Shown one piece after another: positions 27,410 to 36,019 of a stretch of DNA of 64,000 nucleotides. Both the position numbers and the translations under genes were made by a program. The notes beneath the pieces were generated by a model. It had not been told where the DNA came from. It searched no databases and was given only the letters and a program-made list of their open reading frames with translations. Each line of letters starts with the position of its first letter. Position 1 is the first letter of the stretch. Origin of the DNA: Granulicella sp. L60 (GTDB lineage: Bacteria; Acidobacteriota; Terriglobia; Terriglobales; Acidobacteriaceae); NCBI RefSeq assembly GCF_009765825.1, contig NZ_LMUR01000018.1, positions 574,666 to 638,665 on the forward strand, given 5' to 3'.

Positions 27410-29575
27410 TTAGTGGCCTGCAACCTTCTCGTGGTCCTTTACCTCGGGCACCTTATCCTCCGCGCCCTCCGCGATACGCATCAGAAAATCCTGCGCGCTG
27501 AACGGCGCACCTGTCTTCGGCGCGCGCACATAATCGCCGTCCGGCTGCAGCAGCCGGGCCTTCGTGTTGTCCGCCATATAGGCCGCGAGAATCTCGTTGC
27601 GGAGACGTTTATGCAGGTCCGCCTGCGTGACCGGAAAGACGACCTCGCATCGCTCCACCAGGTTGCGCGGCATCCAGTCCGCGCTTCCGCAGTAGATCTC
27701 CTCTTTGCCGCCGTTTTCGAAGCAGAAGATCCGGCTATGCTCCAGGAACCGCCCGACGATACTCCGCACCCGGATTCGTTCACTCAGCCCCTTCACCCCC
27801 GGCCGCAGCGAGCACATCCCGCGCACGATCAGATCGATCTCGACGCCCGCCTGCGACGCCGTGTACAGCGCCTCCACCGTTCGCCGGTCCAGCAGACCGT
27901 TCATCTTCGCGATGATCGACGCCGGCTTGCCCGCCTTCGCATGTCCTGCCTCGCGTTCGATCAGCGTGACCAGGCGGTCGGCCAGAGTTAGCGGCGCCAC
28001 CATAAGCGGGCTGTACGACTCGGACTCGGTCTCGGCCGTCAGGTAGTTGAAGACCTTCTGCACCGCTGCGGTCAGCTCCGGCTTCGAGGTCAACACGCTG
28101 ATGTCCGTGTAGAACCGCGCCGTCACCGGGTTGTAGTTTCCTGTGCCCAGGTGCGCATACCTCCGCGTCACGCCGTCCGGATCGCGCCGTACCAGTAGCG
28201 CCAGCTTGCAGTGTGTCTTGTACCCGTAGATGCCATGGAAGACGCCCACGCCCGCATCCTCCAACTCACGCGCCCAGCGAATATTCGAGTCTTCATCGAA
28301 CCGCGCCATCAGCTCCACCACCACCGTCACCTCTTTACTCTGTCCTGCCTGAGTAAGAGCCTTGAAGATCGACGAGTCCTTGCTGGTCCGATACAGCGTC
28401 TGCTTCATCGAGATCACACTCGCATCCAGCGCGCCCGCCTCGATAAACCCCTCAACGGCTGCGTAAGAGTCGAACGGATGGTGCAGCATCACATCGTTCT
28501 TTCGAAGCTCGTCAAAGATATCGGTACACTTCGCGCTGAGCTTGAACTCCTTCGCCGTGAATGCGGGATACTTAAGCGTCGGCTGCTTTACCTCCGAGTA
28601 GAGATTCATCAGGCGCGACAGATTCACCGGCCCATCCGTCCGAAACACCTGCGACGGCTCCAGTTCGAAGTTCGTGCGTAGCCGTTCCACCATCTCCTCA
28701 ATGGCCGAACTCTCAATCTCCATCCGAACCGCGTCGCCCTTGCGCCGATTATGTAACTCAGCGCGTACACTCTCCAGCACCGACCGCGACTCTTCCTCCT
28801 GCAGATAGAGATTGCTGTTCCTTGTAACGCGGAACGCCGACCGCGAGAGCACCTCGTAGCCTCGAAACATCCGCTCCACCTGCGACTCCACCAGCTCATG
28901 CAGCAGAATAAAGTCGCAGTATCCCTCCGCGCCGACCAGCGGCACCAGCCTCGGCAGCGCCCGTGGCACCGTCACCACGCCGAGCACCGTCTGCGCCTTC
29001 GCCCCGCTGCGTTTATGCTTCAACAACAGCCCGATGCACAGCGCCTTGTTCAGCACCCGCGGAAACGGGTGCGAAGGATCGATCGTCACCGGCGTCAGCA
29101 GCGGGTCGACCTCGTTCTCATAGAACTCCAGTGCCTGCGCCCGCGCCCCGTCGCTCAACTCGCTCCACCGCAGCACGCGAATCTTCTGCGCCTGCATCGC
29201 CGGCAGAAGCTGCTCGTTCCAGCAGCGGTACTGGTCGTCCACAAAGCTGTGAATGCGCTCTACCAGCACCTTCAACCGCTCCTGCGGAGTTAGTCCACCC
29301 TCATCCGGCGGCTGAGCCAGGTTGTAGCCATCTTCAATCCGCTGCAGAAATCCAGCCACGCGAATCTCAACAAACTCGTCCAGATTGCTCGCCGTAATCG
29401 CCAGGAACTTCACCCGTTCCAGCAGCGGATTCGTCTCGTCCTGTGCCTCTTCCAGCACCCTCTGGTTGAACCGCATCCAGCTCTCATCGCGGCTGAAAAA
29501 AAGATTCTCGACAACTTTGGCTGAAGCCTTCTTCGCGGGTGCAGACTTTCGAGGAGTGCGCGTGGTAGTAGTCAT
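27410..29575 (-). CDS. ppk1: Polyphosphate kinase 1
   Basis: Reversibly builds inorganic polyphosphate from the gamma-phosphate of ATP. 721 aa, the standard length. N-terminal domain starts ENLFFSRDESWMRFNQRVLEEA; the catalytic histidine that becomes phosphorylated is in YGYKTHCKLALLVRR, and the second conserved histidine in LEHSRIFCFENGG. RIRWAREL-type block NIRWARELEDAGVGVFHGI and RTSKDSSI also match. A Lys/Ala-rich N-terminal extension of about 20 residues precedes the domain. Monocistronic by context: no exopolyphosphatase or phosphate regulator beside it. Confidence 0.97.
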   Translation of the reverse strand: MTTTTRTPRKSAPAKKASAKVVENLFFSRDESWMRFNQRVLEEAQDETNPLLERVKFLAITASNLDEFVEIRVAGFLQRIEDGYNLAQPPDEGGLTPQERLKVLVERIHSFVDDQYRCWNEQLLPAMQAQKIRVLRWSELSDGARAQALEFYENEVDPLLTPVTIDPSHPFPRVLNKALCIGLLLKHKRSGAKAQTVLGVVTVPRALPRLVPLVGAEGYCDFILLHELVESQVERMFRGYEVLSRSAFRVTRNSNLYLQEEESRSVLESVRAELHNRRKGDAVRMEIESSAIEEMVERLRTNFELEPSQVFRTDGPVNLSRLMNLYSEVKQPTLKYPAFTAKEFKLSAKCTDIFDELRKNDVMLHHPFDSYAAVEGFIEAGALDASVISMKQTLYRTSKDSSIFKALTQAGQSKEVTVVVELMARFDEDSNIRWARELEDAGVGVFHGIYGYKTHCKLALLVRRDPDGVTRRYAHLGTGNYNPVTARFYTDISVLTSKPELTAAVQKVFNYLTAETESESYSPLMVAPLTLADRLVTLIEREAGHAKAGKPASIIAKMNGLLDRRTVEALYTASQAGVEIDLIVRGMCSLRPGVKGLSERIRVRSIVGRFLEHSRIFCFENGGKEEIYCGSADWMPRNLVERCEVVFPVTQADLHKRLRNEILAAYMADNTKARLLQPDGDYVRAPKTGAPFSAQDFLMRIAEGAEDKVPEVKDHEKVAGH

Positions 29576-29734
29576 AGAGGTCTAAAGCTTACCGCACTCA
29601 GATCAATGATATGTATGAAGAACAAGCAAATATCGGCGGCAGCACCCTCCCCCGGCAGCCCGTCCGCAAACCCAATTCTGAGCCCCCTGCAAATAAATCC
29701 TCACAACATAAAATATCTCTCCCCGTTCCCCGTC

Positions 29735-29744
29735 TACACCTGTA
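29735..29744. promoter_or_regulatory. TACANNTGTA dyad abutting the sigma-factor start
   Basis: TACACCTGTA, extended to CTACACCTGTAG, ends one base before the ATG at 29746. This is the consensus core bound by BlaI/MecI/CopY-type repressors. A single short dyad can arise by chance and no such regulator is encoded in the window. Confidence 0.3.
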
Positions 29745-29745
29745 G

Positions 29746-30321
29746 ATGAATCAAACTCCGACCAACTGGACGATCATCGAGCAAGACCAGCTCATCTCTC
29801 AGACCATGGAGAGGGAGCAACCCAGGCTGCGCAGCTTCATCCGCAAGCATGTAACCGATACAGGGGAAGCCGAAGACATCCTGCAGGACGTCTTCTACGA
29901 GCTTCTCGAAACCTATCGCCTCATGAAACCGGTAGAGCATGTCACCGCATGGCTCTTTCGCGTGGCTCGCAACCGCATCATCGATGTCTTTCGCAGAAAC
30001 AAGCCGAGTTCGCTCAGCAACCCCGCCTCTGGTGAAGAGGGAGGCGACACGCTCGAAGATCTGCTTCCGTCAGCAGACGCAGGTCCCGAGGCCGCCTACG
30101 CCAGAAGCCTTCTCCTCGATGCGCTCGAAGAAGCTCTCGAAGAGTTACCCGAAGCCCAGCGCGAGGTCTTCGTCGCCCACGAACTCATGGGCCAGAGCTT
30201 CAAAGATATCGCCGCCGAGACCGGCCTCAGCGTCAACACGCTGCTCTCGCGCAAGCACTACGCCGTCCTGCATCTGCGGCAGAGTCTGCAGTCGATCTAC
30301 CAAAATTATGCAAAGAAATAA
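29746..30321 (+). CDS. ECF-type RNA polymerase sigma factor
   Basis: 191 aa. Region 2 about residues 25-90 (RLRSFIRKHVTDTGEAEDILQDVFYELLE, then AWLFRVARNRIIDVFRR), region 4 about 128-185 (ALEELPEAQREVFVAHELMGQSFKDIAAETGLSVNTLLSRKHYAVLHLR). First gene of a compact set: a 119-aa membrane protein begins nine bases after its stop, followed by a 76-aa protein with an overlapping start. The membrane protein has no zinc-binding anti-sigma motif, so its role as anti-sigma factor is only a possibility. Confidence 0.92.
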   Translation: MNQTPTNWTIIEQDQLISQTMEREQPRLRSFIRKHVTDTGEAEDILQDVFYELLETYRLMKPVEHVTAWLFRVARNRIIDVFRRNKPSSLSNPASGEEGGDTLEDLLPSADAGPEAAYARSLLLDALEEALEELPEAQREVFVAHELMGQSFKDIAAETGLSVNTLLSRKHYAVLHLRQSLQSIYQNYAKK

Positions 30322-30330
30322 GGAGTCCCT

Positions 30331-30690
30331 ATGCATCGCAATCCCGCACTCAAAGCAATAAGAATCGCACTCTTCGTCGTCATCGGCTGCATCGTCTTCG
30401 GCTTCCTCGTCAAGAGCCTGTGGAACGTCCTCATGCCGCCGATCTTCGGATGGCACACCATCACCTACTGGCAGGCGCTCGGTCTGCTTCTGCTCAGCAA
30501 AATCCTCTTCGGCGGCTTCCATCGTCACGGCGGCGGCGGCGGACGCAGCCTCTGGCGAAATCGCATGAAAGAGCGCTGGGACCACATGACCCCGGAGGAG
30601 CGCGAGAAGTTTCGCAAAGGAATGCGCTGCGGCCGCGCCCCCTGGGCCTCCGAGCAGGCAAGCCAGACACAGGAGGCATCGCATATATGA
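30331..30690 (+). CDS. Small membrane protein in ECF sigma operon
   Basis: 119 aa. Two hydrophobic segments (about residues 10-32 and 45-62), a Gly/His-rich stretch (HRHGGGGGR), then a charged tail with WDHMTPEEREKFRKGMR, similar to the periplasmic/cytoplasmic tails of small envelope-stress proteins. AAGGAG before the ATG. No named family recognised. It follows an ECF sigma gene by nine bases and overlaps the next gene start by four bases, so it is part of that operon; it may sense envelope conditions or anchor the sigma factor (inference). Confidence 0.8.
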   Translation: MHRNPALKAIRIALFVVIGCIVFGFLVKSLWNVLMPPIFGWHTITYWQALGLLLLSKILFGGFHRHGGGGGRSLWRNRMKERWDHMTPEEREKFRKGMRCGRAPWASEQASQTQEASHI

Positions 30691-30917
30691 ATGACCTTAA
30701 CCCCGCCCCCACCCACGCTGGAGAGGCCGTCCACCAAGACTCATCTCCGTCACCACGTTATCGTCTGCCTTCCGTACCTGATGCAACGGCCCACATCAAC
30801 GAACGTCTTACCGAACTCGAGATCGAAAACTCCCGCCTCCACCGCCTGGTCGCGGAGCTCCTCATCAAGAATCAGCAGCTTCGCAAACCAGACCAAGCCT
30901 CACCTGCGAATCGATAG
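30687..30917 (+). CDS. Small coiled-coil protein in ECF sigma operon
   Basis: 76 aa; the ATG at 30687 overlaps the previous stop in an ATGA, and AGGAGG lies in the preceding gene about 12 bases upstream. The N-terminal half is Pro/Ser-rich and probably unstructured; the C-terminal half (ERLTELEIENSRLHRLVAEL) has heptad-spaced Leu/Ile and should form a coiled coil. No family recognised. Position suggests a partner of the upstream membrane protein or sigma factor. Confidence 0.7.
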   Translation: MNDLNPAPTHAGEAVHQDSSPSPRYRLPSVPDATAHINERLTELEIENSRLHRLVAELLIKNQQLRKPDQASPANR

Positions 30918-30983
30918 TCTCTCCATCGATTCGCAGCCCGACGATCCTGCCTCGCGGGTTATAATCCAGACTCGGGAGACTTC

Positions 30984-31427
30984 ATGCAACTTCATAAATT
31001 TGGATCGATCGTTCTCGCCTCTTCGTTAAGCCTCACCATGTCCGCCGGCATCGCCCTCGCGCAGAATGCCGCCACGCAGGACATCAAGACCGCCGGCACG
31101 GATACAAAAGACGCCACCAAAGAAGCTGGCCACGGCGTCGCAACCGGAACCAAAAAGACCTATCACAAGACCGCCAGCGGCACCAAGACCGTCGCTGACA
31201 AGACCGCCAGTGGCACCAAGACCGCCGCTGATAAGACTGCTGACGGCACCAAGACCGCGGGCCGCGATGTTGGTCACGGAACCAAGGTAGCCGCCACAGA
31301 CACTGCGCACGGTACCAAGGTGGCCGCGAAGGATGTAGGCCATGGCACCAAGGTCGCCGCACAGGATACCGCACACGGCACCGAGAAGCTCGGCGACAAG
31401 ATCGTCGGCAAGCCGACCCCGCAGTAA
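30984..31427 (+). CDS. Exported LEA-like protein with 11-residue repeats
   Basis: 147 aa with a signal peptide (about 1-27, ending ALAQ). Residues 61-137 are seven tandem 11-residue repeats of the type xDxxxGTKxAA, for example DKTASGTKTAA, DKTADGTKTAG, RDVGHGTKVAA and TDTAHGTKVAA; the last is degenerate. Ala/Lys/Thr-rich 11-mers are the hallmark of group 3 LEA proteins, which are disordered in solution and protect against drying. Outside that repeat similarity no domain is recognised. It lies 66 bases after the ECF sigma operon on the same strand and may belong to its regulon (inference). Confidence 0.8.
   Translation: MQLHKFGSIVLASSLSLTMSAGIALAQNAATQDIKTAGTDTKDATKEAGHGVATGTKKTYHKTASGTKTVADKTASGTKTAADKTADGTKTAGRDVGHGTKVAATDTAHGTKVAAKDVGHGTKVAAQDTAHGTEKLGDKIVGKPTPQ
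31164..31394 (+). repeat. Seven tandem 33-base coding repeats
   Basis: The 11-residue repeats of the LEA-like protein correspond to seven in-frame 33-base units. Units 4-7 alternate between two forms (RDVGHG/KDVGHG and TDTAHG/QDTAHG), implying duplication of a two-unit block. Confidence 0.85.
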
Positions 31428-31465
31428 GCATTACGCCACAACTTCAAAAGCCTCGAACCTCTCAG

Positions 31466-31510
31466 ACCACCGTTGCCGGCGCTCTCGCCGCTGCGGTGGT
31501 TTCCCTTTTT
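31466..31510 (+). terminator. Probable terminator after the LEA-like gene
   Basis: ACCACCG (31466-31472) pairs with CGGTGGT (31494-31500), with additional GC-rich pairing (GGCG/CGCC) inside; CCCTTTTT follows. It lies 40 bases after the LEA-like stop. Confidence 0.7.
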
Positions 31511-31689
31511 GGTCTGTCATCCCGCAAGGATCTGCAGTTCATCGCCGACAACACCCACATCAGTGCGGCGTTGTCGTCTTGTCTGTCTCAATCAACATCT
31601 TCAGCCGAGATAGAATCCGCCCCCAGCCATCCGCACTGCAGGCGTAAGCCGTATTAAGCGTGAGGCAGACCGAAGCACGATCCCGCCAA

Positions 31690-32673
31690 TCAAATCGCCC
31701 GATAAGAAGCGTCAGCCCCATCCGCACCCTGCCACACCACCGCCGCCGCCAGACTCACCAGCGCAATCCAGTACAGGTCCGCGCCCAGCAGATGAATGAT
31801 CTGCATCCACACCGGCGCAAGCAGCAAAACATCCGCCAGCCCCAACGCAAACTGAAAGACCAGCAGACCCACAACCAGCCCCGCAAGCCGACCCACCCCG
31901 GCCCGTCTCGCCTGACCAACCAGCCAGAAGACAAACACCGCCGCAATCACAGCGCTTACAGGATGCACACCACGCAGCCGCAGCAGCCACGGCGACCCCG
32001 CCGCAAAGTCCTGCGCGAACGCAGCCCGCAGCGAAGAGGCAGGGAAGAGCGTATCCCCCAGCGCCGCCAGCGATCCGCTCACTCCAACCACCAGCGTCGC
32101 CACCAGCCCCAGCACAGCCCACAGCTTCCTTCCGCCGCGCACGCCCAGCTCGCTCCACCTCTGTCGCGTTCCCAGCAGCCACGCCGTCAGGGTAAGCGCC
32201 CCCAGCAGCACCAGCGTATTGCTCAGATGAATCGACAGCAGCACCACCCGGCCCACCGACTGATTGCCCGTCACATACCCAAGCTTCACCAGCAGCGCAC
32301 CCAGAAAAGCCTCATTCAGCAGAAGCACCATCGACGCCACTGCAAGCACCCGCGCCGCCTGTCCCTTCACCGTCCCACGAAACGTCCACACCAGCAGCCC
32401 GATCACAAGAAACGTCGAGCCGCCCGTCATGCAGCGATGCGTAAACTCAATCACCGTATCCACCCGTGGTGAGAGCGGAATCACCTGTCCATTGCACAGC
32501 GGCCAGTGGTTCCCACATCCAGCGCCCGACCCCGTAGCCCGCACCAGCGCCCCCCACAGGATCACAAGCACGTTGTACGCGACCACGAACCACGCAAAGC
32601 GCACCAGCGCCCGCGACCCATCAGCCCGCACAACAGAACCGCTCACAACCTTCACTGCCCCAGCCGTAGCCAT
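31690..32673 (-). CDS. ctaA: Heme A synthase, COX15/CtaA family
   Basis: Membrane enzyme that oxidises heme O to heme A for aa3-type cytochrome oxidase. 327 aa with about eight hydrophobic segments in two similar halves. Heme-ligand histidines appear in IEFTHRCMTG, LSIHLSNTLVLL, RGVHPVSAVI and IIHLLGADLYW. A short Cys pair (GAGCGNHWPLCNG) sits in the first periplasmic loop, as in the CtaA branch that carries a redox disulfide. No ctaB or oxidase genes are adjacent. Confidence 0.92.
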   Translation of the reverse strand: MATAGAVKVVSGSVVRADGSRALVRFAWFVVAYNVLVILWGALVRATGSGAGCGNHWPLCNGQVIPLSPRVDTVIEFTHRCMTGGSTFLVIGLLVWTFRGTVKGQAARVLAVASMVLLLNEAFLGALLVKLGYVTGNQSVGRVVLLSIHLSNTLVLLGALTLTAWLLGTRQRWSELGVRGGRKLWAVLGLVATLVVGVSGSLAALGDTLFPASSLRAAFAQDFAAGSPWLLRLRGVHPVSAVIAAVFVFWLVGQARRAGVGRLAGLVVGLLVFQFALGLADVLLLAPVWMQIIHLLGADLYWIALVSLAAAVVWQGADGADASYRAI

Positions 32674-33261
32674 ACCTCATTCTACGTAGTTCCATACCGC
32701 CTCTGTCAGCGCGGTCTCTCAGCACCAGCAAGAGTCCACGAACATGCCACCTTTCACCATCGATCAACCATCTAGTTTCACTCTCGTGCCGAACAATCGT
32801 AAGTGATGGATTGATATAGGAAGTGTCATCCTGAGCGGAGCCTCTCGCAGTCTCATCGCGCGAAGCGCAGTCGAAGGACCTGCGTCTCGCTCGACGTGCC
32901 AATACTTCCCCCGATCTCGCACCAAATCCGGCCCAGTTCCGCATCGTGCTATATGGCTTCCGGGCCCCCTGCCTTCCAAAGAAGATGTCAAGCCCTAAAC
33001 CCTTTCATCCTCAGCCAAATCAACAACATCCAGCTTGCGTAGTAGTTTCTCCCAAACCGCTATACTTAAAACAGAATCAAAAAAGCCCGGCGAAAGCCGG
33101 GTTTTTCATTGGAGAATCGCTTCTATGTCCTTAACTCGTTTCATAAGAAATATTTAGCTGTAAACCATCTGGAATGAATATTTTGCAAGGAGCTAAAATC
33201 GTAAATCCTTCAATGCAGATGACTTAGCATGGGTAACCCCCCAGGGGGAGGGGTACCCCCT
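32674..33261. other. Long intergenic region between ctaA and proC
   Basis: About 590 bases without a supportable gene. Contents: a TCATCCTGAGCGGAGCCTCTCG-like segment near 32826-32880 resembling dispersed intergenic repeats seen elsewhere in the window, a GAAA-loop hairpin with T-run (33081-33106), an AT-rich stretch with repeated AATATTT (33149, 33177), and a GC-rich palindrome that overlaps the proC stop (33229-33269). A TATACTT at 33061-33067 could be a -10 element reading toward the hairpin. Confidence 0.5.
33081..33106 (+). terminator. GAAA-loop terminator hairpin
   Basis: CCCGGC (33086-33091), loop GAAA, GCCGGG (33096-33101), followed by TTTTT; the A-run before the stem makes it symmetrical, so it could act on both strands. 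Nothing coding ends immediately before it on the plus strand. Confidence 0.75.
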
Positions 33262-33269
33262 TTACCCAT
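33229..33269 (-). repeat. GC-rich palindrome overlapping the proC stop
   Basis: ATGGGTAA (33229-33236) and TTACCCAT (33262-33269) are perfect 8-base arms around C-runs and G-runs that pair further. The right arm contains the proC stop codon. It may fold at the end of the proC transcript and act as a 3' end structure. Confidence 0.6.
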
Positions 33270-34113
33270 TCGCCAACTCTTTAGCCCGCTGCGTCGCCCG
33301 CTTCACCGCCTTGATCAGTGTCACCCTCAAGCCGCCCTCTTCAAGCTCCAGAATGCCGTCCACCGTGCATCCCGCCGGCGTCGTCACCTGGTCCTTAAGC
33401 AGCGCCGGATGGTAGCCCGTCTCCAGCACCATCCGTGCCGAGCCCAGCGTCGTCTGCGCCGCCAGCAGCGTCGCCACGTCCCGCGGCAGGCCGACGTTGA
33501 CCCCGGCCTCCGCCAGCGCCTCGATGATGATGTAGAGAAACGCCGGACCCGAACCCGAAAGCCCGGTCACCGCATCCATGTGCTTTTCATCGACGACGAC
33601 CGTCCGTCCCACCGTCTGAAAGATTCTCTGCGCCACCGCCATCTGCTCCGCCGAGACAAACCGTCCCGCGCACAGCGCCGTGATACCCGCCGCCAGCATC
33701 GCCGGAGTGTTCGGCATCGCGCGAATCACCGCCAGCTCGCATCCGGCTCCGTCCTCGATCGACCGCGTCTTCACCGACGCGGCGAACGACAACACCGTCT
33801 TCCCGGGAGTCAGCGCACTCTTGATCTCCTCGATCAGCGCCGGCACCTGTATCGGCTTCACGCCTAGCAGAATCACGTCCGCGTGTTGAGCCGCGGCCAG
33901 ATTGTCCGTCGTTACCTCGACGCCAAACTGCGCCGACAGTACCTGCGCCCGCTCCGCATGATGCACCGTCGCGCAGATCTGCTCCGGCGCCAGCAGGTTG
34001 TTCTTCAGGAAGGCCTGCAGCAGAATGCCGCCCATCTTGCCCGCACCAAGCACCGCCACGCGCAGCCCCGGCATCGCCGGAGCCGGAAGAATTGCTTCAT
34101 AACTCTCGCTCAT
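33262..34113 (-). CDS. proC: Pyrroline-5-carboxylate reductase
   Basis: Last step of proline synthesis: NAD(P)H-dependent reduction of pyrroline-5-carboxylate. 283 aa from the ATG at 34113 (a TTG two codons earlier is in frame). Rossmann motif AVLGAGKMGGILLQ, then VIRAMPNTPAMLAAGITAL and the family signature region ACTS-like LSGSGPAFLYIIIEALAEAGVNVGLPR with TPAGCTVDGILELEEGG near the C-terminus. Standard length. Sits 21 bases after a DUF885 peptidase on the same strand. Confidence 0.95.
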   Translation of the reverse strand: MSESYEAILPAPAMPGLRVAVLGAGKMGGILLQAFLKNNLLAPEQICATVHHAERAQVLSAQFGVEVTTDNLAAAQHADVILLGVKPIQVPALIEEIKSALTPGKTVLSFAASVKTRSIEDGAGCELAVIRAMPNTPAMLAAGITALCAGRFVSAEQMAVAQRIFQTVGRTVVVDEKHMDAVTGLSGSGPAFLYIIIEALAEAGVNVGLPRDVATLLAAQTTLGSARMVLETGYHPALLKDQVTTPAGCTVDGILELEEGGLRVTLIKAVKRATQRAKELANG

Positions 34114-34134
34114 GCCCAAAGGCTATCAGAAGCG

Positions 34135-35940
34135 TTACTTCTTCTGCGCCGCGATCCACGCATCCACACGCTGCTCCAGAACGTCCAGCGGCAGCGCGCC
34201 GGAGTCGATCACCTCATCGTGAAACGCTCTGATATCGAACTTCGGTCCAAGCGCAGTCTTCGCACGATCTCGCAGTTCGAGGATCTTCAACTGCCCCATC
34301 TTGTATCCGAGCGCCTGACCAGGAAGCGCGATGTAGCGATCCACCTCGGCCTGCACCGGCGTGTCGTCGATCGAGGAGTGATCGTGGAAGAAGTCCACCA
34401 TCTGCTGTCGCGTCCAGTGCTGCGAGTGGACGCCTGTATCCACCACCAGCCGGATCGCCCGCCAGATATCCGTCTCCAGCCGTCCGTAGTCGCTGTAAGG
34501 ATCCTTGTAGAACCCAACATCTTTTCCCAGCCGCTCGCTGTACAAGCCCCAGCCTTCGGTGTACGCCGTGTATTGCGAGTACTTGCGAAACTCCGGGATT
34601 CCCGTCATCTCCTGCGCAATGGATATCTGCAGATGATGCCCCGGAATGCCCTCGTGATACGACACAGCCTCCGCGGAGGTGAGCGATCGGTCGGCGAAGT
34701 TGTACGTGTTGACATACACGCGTCCCGGTCTGCTTCCATCCGGCGTTCCGTTGTCGTAGTACGCCGGCGCCTGGTACTTCTCCATGTACGCAGGGACCGC
34801 AACTACTTCCAGCGGAGCCTTCGGCAAGCGGCCAAACAGCTCCGGCAGCTTCGGCTTCATCCCTGCGATGTAGCCCCTGTAGACATCCAGCATGGCGTCG
34901 GCCGATGTCGCATGTTCTTTTGGATTGGTTTTGAGCGCCGCGCTGAAGCTCTTGATGTCCGCGGAGCCCAAGCTCTTTGCAACCGCCAGCATCTCGGCCT
35001 CATCGCGCTTCACCTCATCGAGCCCGATCTGGTGAATCTCGGCGGCAGTCTTGTTCAGCGTCGTACTCTGGCGAACACGAAACGCATAATATGCGTCGCC
35101 ATCAGGAATAGCCCATACACCCGGATCCTTGCGGCCCTTCGGGATATATTCCGCTCGAAGAAATCCGGCGAATCGTTTGTACGAAGGCAGTACGTTGCTC
35201 GCGATGGCGTCCAGCATCTCGGTCGAGATACGCTTCTGATCCGCCGCGCTGATCGTCTTCGGGAACTTCTTAAGTGGCAGCGCGAACGGGCTCTCCGCTG
35301 GTTTCTGATCCGCCAACGCCGTCGTCTGTACCAGCACCTTCTCCATCAGATACTGCGGCTGTATCCGGCCATCGTCCGCGCCCAACTGCATGTTCGTCTC
35401 GATCTGGGAGAAGACAGTTGGAATCTTCTTCAGACGCTCAATGTAATCGTCGTAGTCTTTGACGGTGTCGAACTGGAGTCTGTTCGCAAGTTGTGGCAGG
35501 TCGGTGTGGAAGCCGCCGAACTGACTTACCGGCATCTCCCACTCTTTGAACTTCGCACCCTCCTGTTGCTCGATCAACGAACGCAGCATGAGTTCGGAGG
35601 ACAGCCTCTCTTGTTCGGACAAGCCCGTCGTGTCGATCGCGCCCAGCCGTTGAATGAAGTCCAGCCCGCGCTGCAGCGACGCGTTCACCTCCTTGATGGA
35701 GTAGTCGGTCAGCTGGTCGTTGTACCGCTTGTCGCCGATAGATGAGGCGAACTCGGGTGAATGCTTCAACTGGTCTTCCCAGATCTGAGTCAGCAGTGAG
35801 GACAGTTCCTTGCCTCGCACATCGGCCGAAGCCGTAACCGGCGCTGGTGCAGCTTGCGCATGTAGCCTCACTGATACCGCGCCCAAACTGCCAACAATCA
35901 TCAGACCACACAACCAGACGGGAGATGCTCTTTTCACCAT
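34135..35940 (-). CDS. Secreted DUF885 peptidase-like protein
   Basis: 601 aa with an N-terminal signal peptide (VWLCGLMIVGSLGAVSV, cut near LHAQA). DUF885 proteins are predicted zinc metallopeptidases; the motif SYHEGIPGHHLQ, with downstream Glu in YTEGWGLYSERLG, fits an HExxxGHH-type zinc site. DEVKRDEAEM and VNTYN are other family blocks. Probable periplasmic or secreted hydrolase; the substrate is not known. Probably cotranscribed with proC. Confidence 0.9.
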   Translation of the reverse strand: MVKRASPVWLCGLMIVGSLGAVSVRLHAQAAPAPVTASADVRGKELSSLLTQIWEDQLKHSPEFASSIGDKRYNDQLTDYSIKEVNASLQRGLDFIQRLGAIDTTGLSEQERLSSELMLRSLIEQQEGAKFKEWEMPVSQFGGFHTDLPQLANRLQFDTVKDYDDYIERLKKIPTVFSQIETNMQLGADDGRIQPQYLMEKVLVQTTALADQKPAESPFALPLKKFPKTISAADQKRISTEMLDAIASNVLPSYKRFAGFLRAEYIPKGRKDPGVWAIPDGDAYYAFRVRQSTTLNKTAAEIHQIGLDEVKRDEAEMLAVAKSLGSADIKSFSAALKTNPKEHATSADAMLDVYRGYIAGMKPKLPELFGRLPKAPLEVVAVPAYMEKYQAPAYYDNGTPDGSRPGRVYVNTYNFADRSLTSAEAVSYHEGIPGHHLQISIAQEMTGIPEFRKYSQYTAYTEGWGLYSERLGKDVGFYKDPYSDYGRLETDIWRAIRLVVDTGVHSQHWTRQQMVDFFHDHSSIDDTPVQAEVDRYIALPGQALGYKMGQLKILELRDRAKTALGPKFDIRAFHDEVIDSGALPLDVLEQRVDAWIAAQKK

Positions 35941-36019
35941 CCTGTCAGTTTATCGTGACGGATGCTTCCACAGGTGATCGTGTGGACGTCGATATTGGCC
36001 GAATCGAGCGGTTTCCGAT

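Noticed and set aside
32621..32944. 107-codon frame near the ctaA start
   Set aside because: Built partly from the dispersed intergenic repeat; no ribosome site or domain.
33124..33156. Nine-codon frame MSLTRFIRN...
   Set aside because: Too short, no partner gene, and next to AT-rich repeat sequence; starts like some small pilins but ends at once.
33883..35745. 620-codon frame opposite the DUF885 gene
   Set aside because: Antisense to a gene with a conserved HEGIPGHH motif; no domain of its own.
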